Assembly (NCBI RefSeq): GCF_902686445.1
Contig: NC_062226.1
Coordinates: forward strand, 15,968,001-16,032,000
Direction: 5' to 3'
Source of the DNA: Sciurus carolinensis
Taxonomy: Eukaryota > Chordata > Mammalia > Rodentia > Sciuridae
DNA: 64,000 bases
The translations under genes and the position numbers were made by a program. Shown piece by piece: positions 23,272 to 33,515 of the stretch (position 1 is the first letter of the stretch; every line of letters begins with the position of its first letter). The notes beneath the pieces are model-generated. The model did no database searches. It saw nothing but the letters and a program-made list of their open reading frames with translations, and was not told where the DNA came from.

Positions 23272-24850
23272 TTTCATTGTGGCAAGAAGACACAACATTG
23301 AACTTACCACATCAACCATTTTTAAGTATACAGTTTAGTTAGTATTAAGCATATTCACATTGTTCTGTAACATATCTCTAAAACTTCTTCATCTTATAAA
23401 ACTAAACTTTTTACACAATAAACACTGTCCTACCCCCTCCTTATCCTAAGTCCTTGGCAAATATCCATTTTACTTTCTATTTCTACATGATATGACTACT
23501 TTAGATAGTTCATGTGAATAGAACCATATATCTGCCTTCTGTTACTAACTTATTTAACTTAGCATAATGTCCTTAAGGTTTGTCCATGTTGTAGCACATG
23601 ACAGGATTCCCTTCCTTTCTAAGTTTCCACAATACTCCAGTGTGTACATATACCATCTTTTCTTTATCTGTTCTGTTTTTGATGGACATTTGAATTCTCC
23701 TCTTAGCTAATTGAATAATACTGCAGTGAACATGGATATACACATGTCTCTTAGAGATATTACTTTGAATTATTTTGAATACATACTCATAAGTGGATTA
23801 CTGAATCACATGGTAATTCCATTTTTAAGTTTTTAGAGTCCTCTTTATGGTTTTCCAGAATGGTTGTAGCATTTAAAATTTTCATTAATATAATGCCCAG
23901 ACTCCAATTTCTCTGCATCGTCAGCATCCTAAAGGATGAAGGTGATAGCTCCTTGTCAGTTTGACTTGCATTTCCTTCATAATTGGTAATATTGAACATA
24001 TTTGTTGTGCTTATTGGTCATTTGTACATCTTCTTTCGAAAATTGTCTACTCAAGGTCTTTCCTGTTTTTAATAAGGTAATATTTTGTTGCTATTGATTT
24101 GTAGGTTTTCTTTATATATTTTGGATAGTAAACTCTTTTGGAATGTTTTATAGCATTCTGTACAGTGTGATCTTATTCTGTTAGACTCTATTAGAATCTA
24201 TTAGTCTGTCTTGATTACAATGCTTTGGAGTATGTTTTGAAACAGGGATTGTGAGATCTCACAATTTGTTCTTCTTTTACAAGTTTATTTTGACTACTCA
24301 TGATCTCTTGGGATTGTAGGATGGGTTCTCTATTTCTGAGAGAAAAAAAAGAACTTTTTGAAAAATCTTTGAACAATTTAATCAGGATTATATTGAATCT
24401 ATAGACCACTTTAATTATTATAGACATTTAAACTCTAGTATGAAGTCTTTCAATTCATTAACATAGAATGTCTTTCCGTTTTTTATATTCTTGGCTTTCT
24501 TGTAGAAATACTTTGTAATTTCCAATGTTCAAGTCTTTTGCTTCAAAAATAGTTTATTCCTAAGGATTTTATTATTTCTTATACTACTATAAATAGAATT
24601 ATTTTCTCAATTTCCTTTCAGTATTGTTATAGTTAGTGTGTAGAAACATAATTGAATTTTGTGTGTTGAGTCTGTGACTATAAAATTTGCTGAAATTACT
24701 TATTATTTTTAACCATTTGTTGTAGAATCTTCAGGGTTTCCTACATGTAAGGACCTTTAGTATGTTCAGCAAAGTTTTAATTTTGGTAGAAGAAATTATA
24801 TCTATCTTTAAAGAGTCTATAGATTTAGGAATCAGATTTTGTTTTTTTGA
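23272..24850 (-). mobile_element. Old L1 (L1M-type) 3' half, antisense
   Basis: The plus strand begins 'atcaaccatttttaagtata' and 'cagtttagttagtattaagc', then 'tagcataatgtccttaaggt', 'tgtccatgttgtagcacatg', 'cataagtggattactgaatc', and continues with decayed antisense ORF2 sequence. This is the antisense order of an old mammalian L1 3' UTR and ORF2 (L1MA-MB-like). Many stops and indels show long neutral decay. The young L1 at 22221-23270 lies directly against its 3' end and in the same orientation. Confidence 0.85.
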
Positions 24851-24884
24851 TTCCTGTTATTATTTACTTTTGTTGTTGTAAACT

Positions 24885-25345
24885 GTTTTTGTTGGTGTAC
24901 TATAATGATAGAAATTAGTGGGATTCATTATGATATATTCATGCATGCACATAATTTGGTCAATGTCATTGCCCAATATATCCCTTTTCTCTCCTTGCCC
25001 CACCTCACCTCCAAGCCCATTTCTCTAGTCTACTGGTCTATTTTCATGAAATCCCTTTTCCCCCTCTTTTTCTCTCTAGTTTCAATATGAGAAAAAGTAT
25101 ACAACCCTTGTTTTACTGAGTGCGGATTATTTCATTTAACAGGATGCTTTCCAGTTCCATCCATTTTCTGCAAACCACACAGTTTTGTTTTTCTTTATGA
25201 CTACATAAAGTTCCATTGTGTATACATATGCACTTCATTTATCCATTTGTCCATGAACAGATATCATGGCCAGTTCCATTGCTTGGCTATTGTGAATTGT
25301 GCTTTTATAAACTTGGGTACACCTGTGTCACTATGATATACCAAT
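24885..25345 (-). mobile_element. L1 3' end, antisense
   Basis: A separate L1 3' terminus: 'tagtgggattcattatgata', 'cttttctctccttgccccac', then 'ggatgctttccagttccatc', 'ttccattgtgtatacatatg' and 'cttggctattgtgaattgtg', the antisense of the 3' UTR and last part of ORF2. It is intermediate in decay between the young copies and the L1 just before it. Confidence 0.8.
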
Positions 25346-26699
25346 GTCAGTTTGTTTAACAAATTACTTAAAACCTTAAACCTATCACTTATTTCCCAGA
25401 GTTTTCTAATTCACCTAAAAATAATTGAATATTATCAAAGACTCTACAATCATGTACTAAGCATCTTCTCTTTTTTCTTCCATACCACAATCTATAGTTC
25501 TATTAAATGTGACTATTTGCAATACTCTGGGTAAGCTGATAATTCCCAGTACCTGTGCCTTCTCAAAAACATTTCCTCACCATGTTCTAGTCCCTGGATA
25601 AGTCCTGTTTTTTAACTGCAGAGATATGATTAGTTTATATTTAACAGCATTTCTCTTACTTTACCATTCCTTAAAAAAAAAAAAAAAAAAGCAAACTCTT
25701 GTTTGTGCTTCCGAAACCTCTGTATTCATTATCTTCTTACAGATTGGATCATACATAGTTGGTCTAAGAGAATATTGTTGTCACATTCTCTTTGATAGAT
25801 AATGCTTACATCTGGCATTTTATTTGCTTCAGATCAAGAAAGTCATAAGGAAAAATCTGTTAGAGAGGATTTTTAAAAAGCCATTGTTTTTAAAAAGAAA
25901 TACCTGCCTCTGAATGTGATCAGTCAGTGTGACTTCTGGAACTACATGCATCCAAAGATTGAAATTTTTAAGAAAATAAATTTTCACACAAAGATGGTCA
26001 AGGAGTAAGATGTTATGAAACTTGATCCTTGATAAATGTACAGAACCATTAAGATGACTAATCCAAGCCCTATCTTGAAGAGTTTTTCTATGAGAAAATG
26101 TTCTACTTAACTTATTTTTAATTAGGTCTTTAGTTACCTAGAGTCCATTTTGTATCAACCTCTATATGATGTAATGTTCAGTTGTATTAATCCTATTTAT
26201 TAATATAATATATGAGTCTGACTCTAATTCTAGTCTTCCTTACAATTATACAAATTAAAATCTATCCTCCCATATCTGATGCATCCACATTTTGAACCCT
26301 TAAGGATCTGGTTGTTTAAGCACTAAGCATTTTAATTGTCAAATTATTTCTATTTGGTTCCAAATCCATCCTTCTTCCCCCAGCTTTCTAATACTGGAGC
26401 TGAACAGCAAACATTTCTCTTTCCACTACTCCTTTGTTTATTATAGTTCTCTTTACCCCTCTTAGTAGTTACCACCTATTTACTGGCTAATATTTGTTTA
26501 TATTAAGCATTTCCTGCTAGAAACAATTTGTGTCTATCTGCCTCCCATCACTTTGCTTGATATACATGGGGTTATTCATTCATTCAAGATTTCAGGTGAC
26601 ACACTCACCCATAAACCCTATGCTGGATGTTGGAGATTAGGTGATGAATAAGCAGACACTCAATACACACTGAGTCCTTAGTCAAATCATTCTTCTATT
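25346..26699. other. AT-rich unique DNA, no gene seen
   Basis: Nothing recognised except an A-run at about 25672-25690. Short frames only. Confidence 0.5.
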
Positions 26700-27215
26700 C
26701 AATCATTCCATCAATGTTTGAGTGACTGCTGCATATGAGGTAGTGTTGTGGATAGAGTGGTGAAAAAGAAAGCCAACCTTCGGTTATGGTGGAGTTTAAA
26801 ATAGATATATAAGTAAATATGTGTTTTAAAACAACAGGGAAAATAATGAAGGGAAAGATCTGATTACCCAAACAGAAAAATATCATGGGGAACACAGGTG
26901 AGGAAAGATCTCATGAAGTTTGGGAAAGACATTGCTGAGGAGACCTTGAAGCTGAGATATGAAAAATGGGGATAATTTAGACAAGAAAGGAAGAGAAAGA
27001 ACACTTCAAATAAAGCAAAGAGGCTGAACGAAGGCACGGAGAGTGAACTATTTTATATTTCCTAGGGTTTAAAAGAATGTTGAAGGGCATGAGGATGGGA
27101 CATGGTTTCGTGAGATGGAGTTGAAGGCAAGGCAGGTTGCAGGTAAAGCCAGGGTAGGTTGTGGGGAAACACTGAGAATTTATTTCTAAATGCAGTGAGA
27201 AATCACTCATAATTT
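26700..27215 (+). repeat. Ancient interspersed repeat, family unresolved
   Basis: The order 'tgtttgagtgactgctgcat', 'gtggatagagtggtgaaaaa', 'ttgctgaggagaccttgaag', 'gctgagatatgaa', 'gaaggcacggagagtgaact' and 'tttctaaatgcagtgagaaa' is one I recognise from a common, very old mammalian repeat (growth from 'summary of a tumor-like count' style GC-poor decay), but I cannot name the family with confidence. No coding potential remains. Confidence 0.45.
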
Positions 27216-27224
27216 CTTTTTAAA

Positions 27225-27520
27225 TTTCTTTTTACATTTTTATTGGTGCATTTTAATTTTACAGAGTTGTGGTAACCCCCCTCCACAGGCGTATCCCAAA
27301 TACACTTGCGTTACTGCTGAGGCGCCGCTCCTGTTTCCTGTATAGCCTCGCTGCCATTCTTTCCTTACAGGATTACCAGGCCACATCTGTGCATGCACAC
27401 AACATAATTTGAGCAATCTGATTTCACAGCATCTTCCCTTCTCCCATCCTCCCTCCTCATCCACTTGCTCTACTCTAATGCTCTCCCTTATTATTATTAA
27501 TTATTATTTTAATAAGCGTA
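27225..27520 (-). mobile_element. L1 3' UTR fragment, antisense, with a CpG-containing block
   Basis: The ends match the antisense L1 3' UTR seen elsewhere here: 'tttttattggtgcattttaa' at the left and 'catgcacacaacataatttg', 'agcatcttcccttctcccat' at the right. Between them about 110 bases (27277-27390) hold several CpG dinucleotides (for example 'gaggcgccgctcctg'), unlike any neighbouring DNA. This could be a variant 3' UTR segment or a later insertion. Confidence 0.65.
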
Positions 27521-28059
27521 TTTTAAATATAAAAATGCATATCTATTCAAACTTCATTGTGGTATATTAGTACATAGATATAAAATTTAAACCATCAATA
27601 ATTTCTAAGAGAGTTGGGTAACGCGATTTGATAGAGTATGTTCTTTAAAACATCACTCGTTGCTTTGACATTGAATGGACTGACAGAGGTAAGAATTAAA
27701 AAAAAAAAAATCAGAGGGCTACTGGAGTGGCCTTGGAGAATAGACTGAGGGGAGGGGGAGATGGTTAGTACACATTTCTAGAACACATGCAGTCTCTATT
27801 CTAAAGAAGTGTGTGCAAGCTTAATTATGCAATGCAGGCTGACTGCATAACCGCAAAGAGAATGGGCTACAGGATCAAGATTCGCAGCAGAGAGAGGTCC
27901 TCAGGAAGAGGGAGAGAGCAGCTTGTTCTCACACTGTGGGAGGAAGTCAGTCTCCACACCCCAGGGAGATGCAAGCAGGCTTTGCTCTGTGTTTTTCCTT
28001 TGCGATTGCTGGGTTCCCTACAGGAGAGACACTGCTTAATATGACTACCTTCCCCTTAT
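27521..28059. other. Unique DNA, no gene seen
   Basis: An A-run at about 27697-27709 and purine-rich strand; otherwise nothing recognised. The frame at 27811-28044 has no family signature. Confidence 0.4.
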
Positions 28060-28720
28060 TCACGATTGTTTGTGGTTCTGATTAAACAGCCTCCTGGCAG
28101 GAGGAAAGACTTTCTGGGAAGGGCAGCGAGAGGTTTGCCATTTCCCAGAAAAACCTGGCAGTCATTAAGCCCTGCTAATAGTAGCTGATGAGTTAATTGT
28201 CCTCCCTAACAAGCCTTCCTCCAAGAGGTAGAAATAAACACTGGCAGGGGGTTGCATGAAAATAGCCAGGTGCTCTGCTCCAGCCCTCCCAGGTCAGCAA
28301 GAGATGTGCAATTTACTGTTGTTGCTCAGGGTGAATTTGCTGGTCCAGGTCAGAAAGTTCAAGATGGTGAGGGGGACGATTTAAAAGCAAATGAAAAGCC
28401 ATAGTTTTCTCTCTACATGGTACAAGTGCACCCTGGTTAAAATTACTCCTGCCTTGTCATTTAAGCATCAGGTTTTCCCCCTCATGTGCTCACCTGGTAG
28501 CTGGCATCAGCAACAGAGAGCGGCGTTACAGGAGCCCCACTCAGCTCAGCTCATCTGACCCGTTTTGCTGAGCCTGGCTTCTGCTGCCCCCTTTTGGCTA
28601 ACACACTCTACAGTCTGCACTCAGTCCCAAACCCTTAGCACTGCCTCTGGACCTCCCAAACCTTCTGACAAAGCTTTCTCCTGATATCTCAGAATCACCT
28701 TCTCTATTTCTGGATTTCTT
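28060..28720. promoter_or_regulatory. Candidate conserved non-coding element
   Basis: Visibly richer in G+C than its surroundings, free of any repeat signature, and dense in motifs of the kind used by developmental transcription factors, such as 'tgatgagttaattgtcctcc', 'cattaagccctgctaatag', 'gcatgaaaatagccagg' and CAGCTC/CAGGTG-type E-box relatives. No open frame or splice pair supports an exon. The regulatory reading is an inference from appearance; no conservation data are available here. Confidence 0.35.
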
Positions 28721-29848
28721 TTTAGGTCGTGATTTGAAAACTACCCTAACAATATTTGGTTTCTGATATTCTGGGTCGAGGGGAAGCTAAGAGGAATTTT
28801 GCTCAGAAATTTCCTGAAAGTGTATCTAGTCCCTAAACTGAAAACATGACTTTTGTGTATGTCATCTTTGCCACTTTCTGTGCACATAGCTAATAAATCA
28901 TGCTGTATGTTCTTGTTGATCCCAGAGGGAGCCTCAGTCTTCTGGCATGACCACTATCTTTATTTTCATCACTAGTGTTTGAGATTGAGTTATGGATATA
29001 TACTAATTGATTTTTAGTCTTACTTATTTTTACAGATAGAAAGCAGAGATGAAAGAAGGGAGTACAACTCGATATTACATGGTATGCCATTATTAGAGCC
29101 CAAACTAAGATGCAGGTCCTCACAGTTCTGCATTGGATCTCTTGTTCACTGAAAATTACTATATCTTTTGGAAAAAGGAATCTTTTCAGAGAATTATCTA
29201 AGGTTACATTTGAAATTTTTCTGGTCATTCATTTACTTAAATATGTTTTTCTTTAACATAGAGATGCATGGTAGAACCTTCAAATGAGAAACGTCTTCTC
29301 CAGATTTCTTCCAAAGAAATAATATCTGGATCAAGAGACAATTAAGCCAAGTGTTGGTTGACAGAGTTGACAGTTTTTCTGAAGGAAACTCATGAGTAGA
29401 GAGAGTCTGTAAGAGGGCAGAAGAAGGCCTTGAGATAATGTAATTCAACCCTCTCATCTTCTAGAAAAAACCTCAGCAACTTGTCCATAATTCCATAATC
29501 ATCAGAACGGAAACCAACTCCACTGTGTGACCCAATTTAGACAAAGCACTGTCCTCACATACCATCTTTTATCATATACAGGAAATCAAACATATAAATG
29601 TATTCATTGTTTAAAGGTGTCCATTGTACACATCATTTCAAACTCCATCAAAATCCTATGGGAAAGTGTCAGGCCCTTTTATCAACTAGAAAAGCAAGAT
29701 GAAGAGTTCAGAATATGCAATCGCCTTTCCTTTTCAAGAATAGGAAAGACTTCTCCATTGTTTGCTCTTGGACAGAAATATCCCATTAATTTTGGAGAGT
29801 AAGCTGTGAACAGAAGTGACACTCTTTGAGACATTGAAAACTCATTGT
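28721..29848. other. Unique DNA with two faint MIR-like patches
   Basis: About 29010-29120 ('cttatttttacagatagaaa') and 29430-29530 ('agcaacttgtccataattcc') resemble decayed antisense MIR cores. No gene seen. Confidence 0.4.
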
Positions 29849-30362
29849 TGTAGTTTGAATATGAAGAATCCCTAAAAACCTATGTGTGATGTAGATTTGG
29901 TTCCCAAAGCAGCAATGTTCACAGAGTGGGGTATTTAGGAAATGATTGGAAACTGGAGGCTCTAACCTTATCAGTGGATTAATTCACTTTATGGATTACT
30001 AATTTGGGAGGTGATAGAAAGTAAAGGAGGTGAGACCTAGTTGCAGGAAGTAGATCACTGGGTGGCATGCCCTGGAAGGGTATTTCTTGTCCCCTTTCAC
30101 CTTTCATTCTCTCTCTCTCACTCCCTCTCTCTCTTTCTTTCTCTCCTTCACTCTCTGCTTCGTGGCTACCATGAGCTGAGCATCTTTCCTCCACCACCAC
30201 ACCCTTTCATCATGATATTCAGCCTCTCCTCAGGTCCAAGGTTATGGAGACAACTGACTAGGGACTGGCACCTCTGAAACCAAGGCTGAAAACAAATCTT
30301 TCCTTCTTTAGGTTGTTTGTATCAGGTGTTCTGGTCACAGCAATGGAAATTTTACTAATACA
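29849..30362 (+). mobile_element. MaLR-type solo LTR (rodent MST/MLT-like)
   Basis: Begins 'tgtagtttgaatatgaagaa' and ends 'ctggtcacagcaatgg' then 'actaataca', the usual termini of ERVL-MaLR LTRs. The internal order 'gattggaaactggaggctct', 'gtggattaattcactttatg', 'ggcatgccctggaagggtat', a CT-rich tract (30105-30160), 'gctaccatgagctgagcatc' and 'catgatattcagcctctcct' is consistent throughout. The poly(A) signal position reads 'aacaaa', so it is mutated. About 514 bases, no internal region, no clear target duplication. Confidence 0.85.
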
Positions 30363-31555
30363 CCCTTACAGGAACTTCAAGTTCTCTCTTCTCCTTTCAA
30401 TGGTCATTGTGGAAACTTCTTGCTGTGATGATGAAGCCTCAAGACTGAACCCACTTCTTATAAGGGCACTGCCTTGGGGATTACTGGACCACTGCACCTT
30501 GTTCAGCTGATGGTGTGTCAGGGTGTATAAGAAGTTACTTATTCTGTCTTGACTAATGTAAACAAATCTCACTGGATTGTTTTCCTTCTACTATATCAAG
30601 ATTACCTCTTAGTTCTTCCAATGAGGCTACTTCTTGGTCCTCATTTTCCTCAAATGTGAAGGGGCCCTTTAGAGTCACCTACTTATGACAGTTATGGAAA
30701 GAGTTAGTTGGTAACACACAGTCGACACTCATGTTTCAATTAAGCATTTCCCCAGATTCCTTCATTGTTGAAATTAATCATTTCTTTCTCTGGAACTTTT
30801 GTCATGGGGCACTAATTCAGAGGTCATGATCCACAGTGCATGCAGGAGACAGGTAGTTATGACGAACAGTGCTTTAGGTTGACTGTGGTGAGCTAGAGAG
30901 CCCTAATGTGTGCTCACATGCACCTGATGATTGTCACCTAGGTATTTAAGACCCATGTGAGGGAAACAGCAGAAGTCATGTTCATATGAGTACTGGACAT
31001 GAGACAGTGAGTCCCTAGAGGAGAGGGTCCTCATCTTTCATTTCTGTATTTTCTATTGTTCAATAACACATCCGGAACAAACAGAATGAGTGCCTGGATT
31101 GGATTGAACTAGCAATGCCTTACGAATGGTAGATTTTAAGAAGTCAGAGATTTGATTTAAGCAATTTAAAAGTAATCTTTTTCAAACCAAGGAAATAGTT
31201 GTCTCAGGTTGTTCATTCCCTACAAGAAGGCAAAAATTACCCTTAGTGTGGTTCCAATTCAACTATGTCCTGTCTCTTTTTGCATTCTTATGTCAGAGGG
31301 CTGATAAGTGGCCAACATTTTAAGGGAACACAAAATCAGAGGGACCTGGAGGAGATAGGCCAAGATTCTCAACTGAAAAAATAGTGTCCCAAAGTTATGT
31401 AAGAGACTGTAGGGGTTGCTTAGTTAATAGACATTCACTCTAAATTTCTAGTACTTAAACTTTTATTCTGACACAATCATCACTTTAACATGTAAAGTAA
31501 CTTTAGACAGAGATGTTGAATTTGAAAGCATGGTGTCTGGAAATAATGATGATAA
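30363..31555. other. Unique DNA, no gene seen
   Basis: No recognised feature. Confidence 0.5.
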
Positions 31556-31559
31556 TGAT

Positions 31560-31640
31560 AATCAACACCAGATTATATTTATTGATTACCACAGGTCAAA
31601 CACAGTGCTAAATGTTTTGCCAATCTACCTTAGCCATTGT
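31560..31640 (-). repeat. MIR SINE fragment, antisense
   Basis: 'tatttattgattaccacagg' followed by 'acacagtgctaaatgttttg' matches the 3' end of MIR in antisense. Confidence 0.6.
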
Positions 31641-31929
31641 TTCAGAACAGTCTGTCCTTGGAACTCTGATGAGGGGAATTGATGAAAATATCCACATCAA
31701 ACAGAGTTTGTAGACAACTCACAGTGACATATCCTGAGGTGGGTGTAGCATTTTCCCTCCTGAAGGTCTTCAATCTCACATGACTTTAATAATATTATAT
31801 TTTTATAACATTTTTCTATTTTTAGAGTGGCAAATTCATGAACAGGGCAGTTAATTATTCGTGATCTAATTCATAAGTACTACAAAAAAATTAAAACCTA
31901 GAATCTTAATCCACTCTGTTTTAGATGAA

Positions 31930-32130
31930 TGGTTTGGGGCAGGTTAATCTCTATATCCACACTTGTTTTCTTCTTTGTAAATGGGCAAAATAATATGATC
32001 TGTCAGAAGTTTGCTTTTATGATTAAATAAGATCAGATAAACAAAAACACTCAATAGATTTTATAAGCAGTTGACAGATGGTAGGTAAATGCTAAATGCT
32101 GGTAAATCTTACTATTATTTTTATTATTGC
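31930..32130 (+). repeat. MIR SINE
   Basis: 'gggcaggttaatctctatat', 'tcttctttgtaaatgggcaa', 'gattaaataagatcagataa' and 'gtaggtaaatgctaaatgct' follow the sense MIR order from core to 3' end. Confidence 0.75.
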
Positions 32131-32355
32131 CAACATTCTAACTGCTTGAGAATTTTAGCATCTATTCCTGTACAAAAACTACATCTAAATCTAATAAGCA
32201 TCATAATTGATTAGTTCTAGTATCAAGGATATGGAGAAGAATATGTGCATTCTTCAGAAATATAGGGGCAGAATATAATATAATGACACCATTATATTTC
32301 AAATGTAGGAAATATGGAAGATTTGGTAAAAGGTAACTCATTAGGGTTATCTCTG

Positions 32356-32356
<1 letters not shown>

Positions 32357-32392
<36 letters not shown>

Positions 32393-32560
32393 GTACTGAA
32401 TATTAAATCTAGAGGCACTTTACCACTGAGCTACATTCCCAGCCCTTTTGTATTCTAAGACAGGGTTTTACTAAGTGACTTAGCGCCTGGATTAGTTGCT
32501 GAGGCTGATCTCAAACTTGTGATCTTTCTTTGTCAGTCTCCAGAGTTGCTGGGCTCTTAA
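32357..32560 (-). mobile_element. B1-dID dimeric SINE, antisense
   Basis: A 32-base T run (32360-32391, the A tail on the minus strand) is followed by the antisense ID half ('actttaccactgagctacat', 'tcccagcccttttg') and the antisense 7SL-derived half ('gacagggttttactaagtga', 'gctgaggctgatctcaaact', 'tgtgatctttctttgtcagt'). The long uninterrupted tail suggests a fairly recent insertion or tail expansion, though the body has many substitutions. It is slightly 5'-truncated. Confidence 0.92.
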
Positions 32561-32628
32561 TGTCTTTGAGTTACTTTATAACCCTGCAAGTAGTAGAAAA
32601 TTGAAATTAATACAAGTTTTACTTGTAG

Positions 32629-33113
32629 TGTTGGAGACCAGAAAATTCCATTTCAAAATATGAAATCTTGTTGATCTGCCAGCAATTAAGGATTAGAGAA
32701 AAGCTCTCTGCCTTTCCTGTATTCCCTAAAAGCAAGATACATACTTACAAGGATAAAAGGTATCCTGCTGCTCACCCCACTTCTGCCAGGCAGACCCAAG
32801 TTACTAAGATAACTTCAGAACTTTATCAGCCTAGATATGGAACCAGAGGTTTACTAGCTACTTTACCCACCATTTGTCTTTCCCCTGATGAAAGCCTCTA
32901 TAGAATAGAAGTCCTTTTTCTTTTGTTGTGTTAGTTCTCTAAAAATCTGCTGTTCTTTCTTGACAATAATATGAACTGGAACTCAAAGTCCCCTTTCTGA
33001 GAATAACTCATTCCCTCAATTTCTCCTACACACAGGTTAATAAACTTGCTTGTTCTTTGTTGGTTAATCTCTGTTTATAGGGTTGGTCCACATTTAAACA
33101 TATGGACATTGCA
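32629..33113 (+). mobile_element. Solo LTR of an endogenous retrovirus
   Basis: About 485 bases that behave as a retroviral LTR: it begins with TG ('tgttggagaccagaaaattc'), ends near 'tatggacattgca', has a TATA-like 'cctctatagaatagaag' at about 32895, and a poly(A) signal AATAAA at 33039-33044 placed about 70 bases before the right end, as in R-U5. No primer-binding site, gag, pol or env sequence follows, so it is solo, formed by LTR recombination or truncation. The open frame at 32668-32934 lies within the U3-like part and is not taken as a gene. The family is not identified; the assignment rests on layout and partial recollection of rodent LTRs. Confidence 0.6.
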
Positions 33114-33379
33114 GGAAAATCCCTAAAACAGAAATGAAAATTATTCCATGTGATGTGAGGTCTTTACCTTGTCAATAATGAACAGATATTTACAAATTCA
33201 TTTGTCAATTCATTTCAAGATTCTGTATTTGACTGTAAATGTGAGAAACTTTTGAGTCTTCCTTTGAAACAATTGTAACTTCTGTTTAGTTCCTTTATTA
33301 ACAAATAAGCTAGCTAAAATGTATTGCATGCTTATTTTATATTTGTATGAAGCATGGTTTTAAGAACCAAAACTTTCCA
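33114..33379. other. Unique DNA, no gene seen
   Basis: Nothing recognised. Confidence 0.4.
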
Positions 33380-33515
33380 GCTGGGGTTGTTGCTCAGTGG
33401 TGGAGCACTAGCCTAGCATGTGAGAGGCACTGGGTTCCATTCTCAGCACCACATATAAACAAATGAATAAAAACTAAAGGTCTATCAACATTTTAAAAAT
33501 GTTTTTTAAAAAAAG
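33380..33515 (+). mobile_element. ID-type tRNA-derived SINE
   Basis: 'agctggggttgttgctcagt' (A-box region), 'ggagcactagcctagcatgt', 'gaggcactgggttccattct' (B-box region) and 'cagcaccacatataaac' form the tRNA-derived head, followed by the squirrel-type tail 'aaaggtctatcaacatttta' and A-rich sequence. The same kind of element as at 7149-7283. No clear target duplication. Confidence 0.92.

Noticed and set aside
33380..33450. Possible tRNA gene
   Set aside because: A and B boxes are present, but the sequence does not fold as a cloverleaf and is followed by a SINE tail; it is an ID element.
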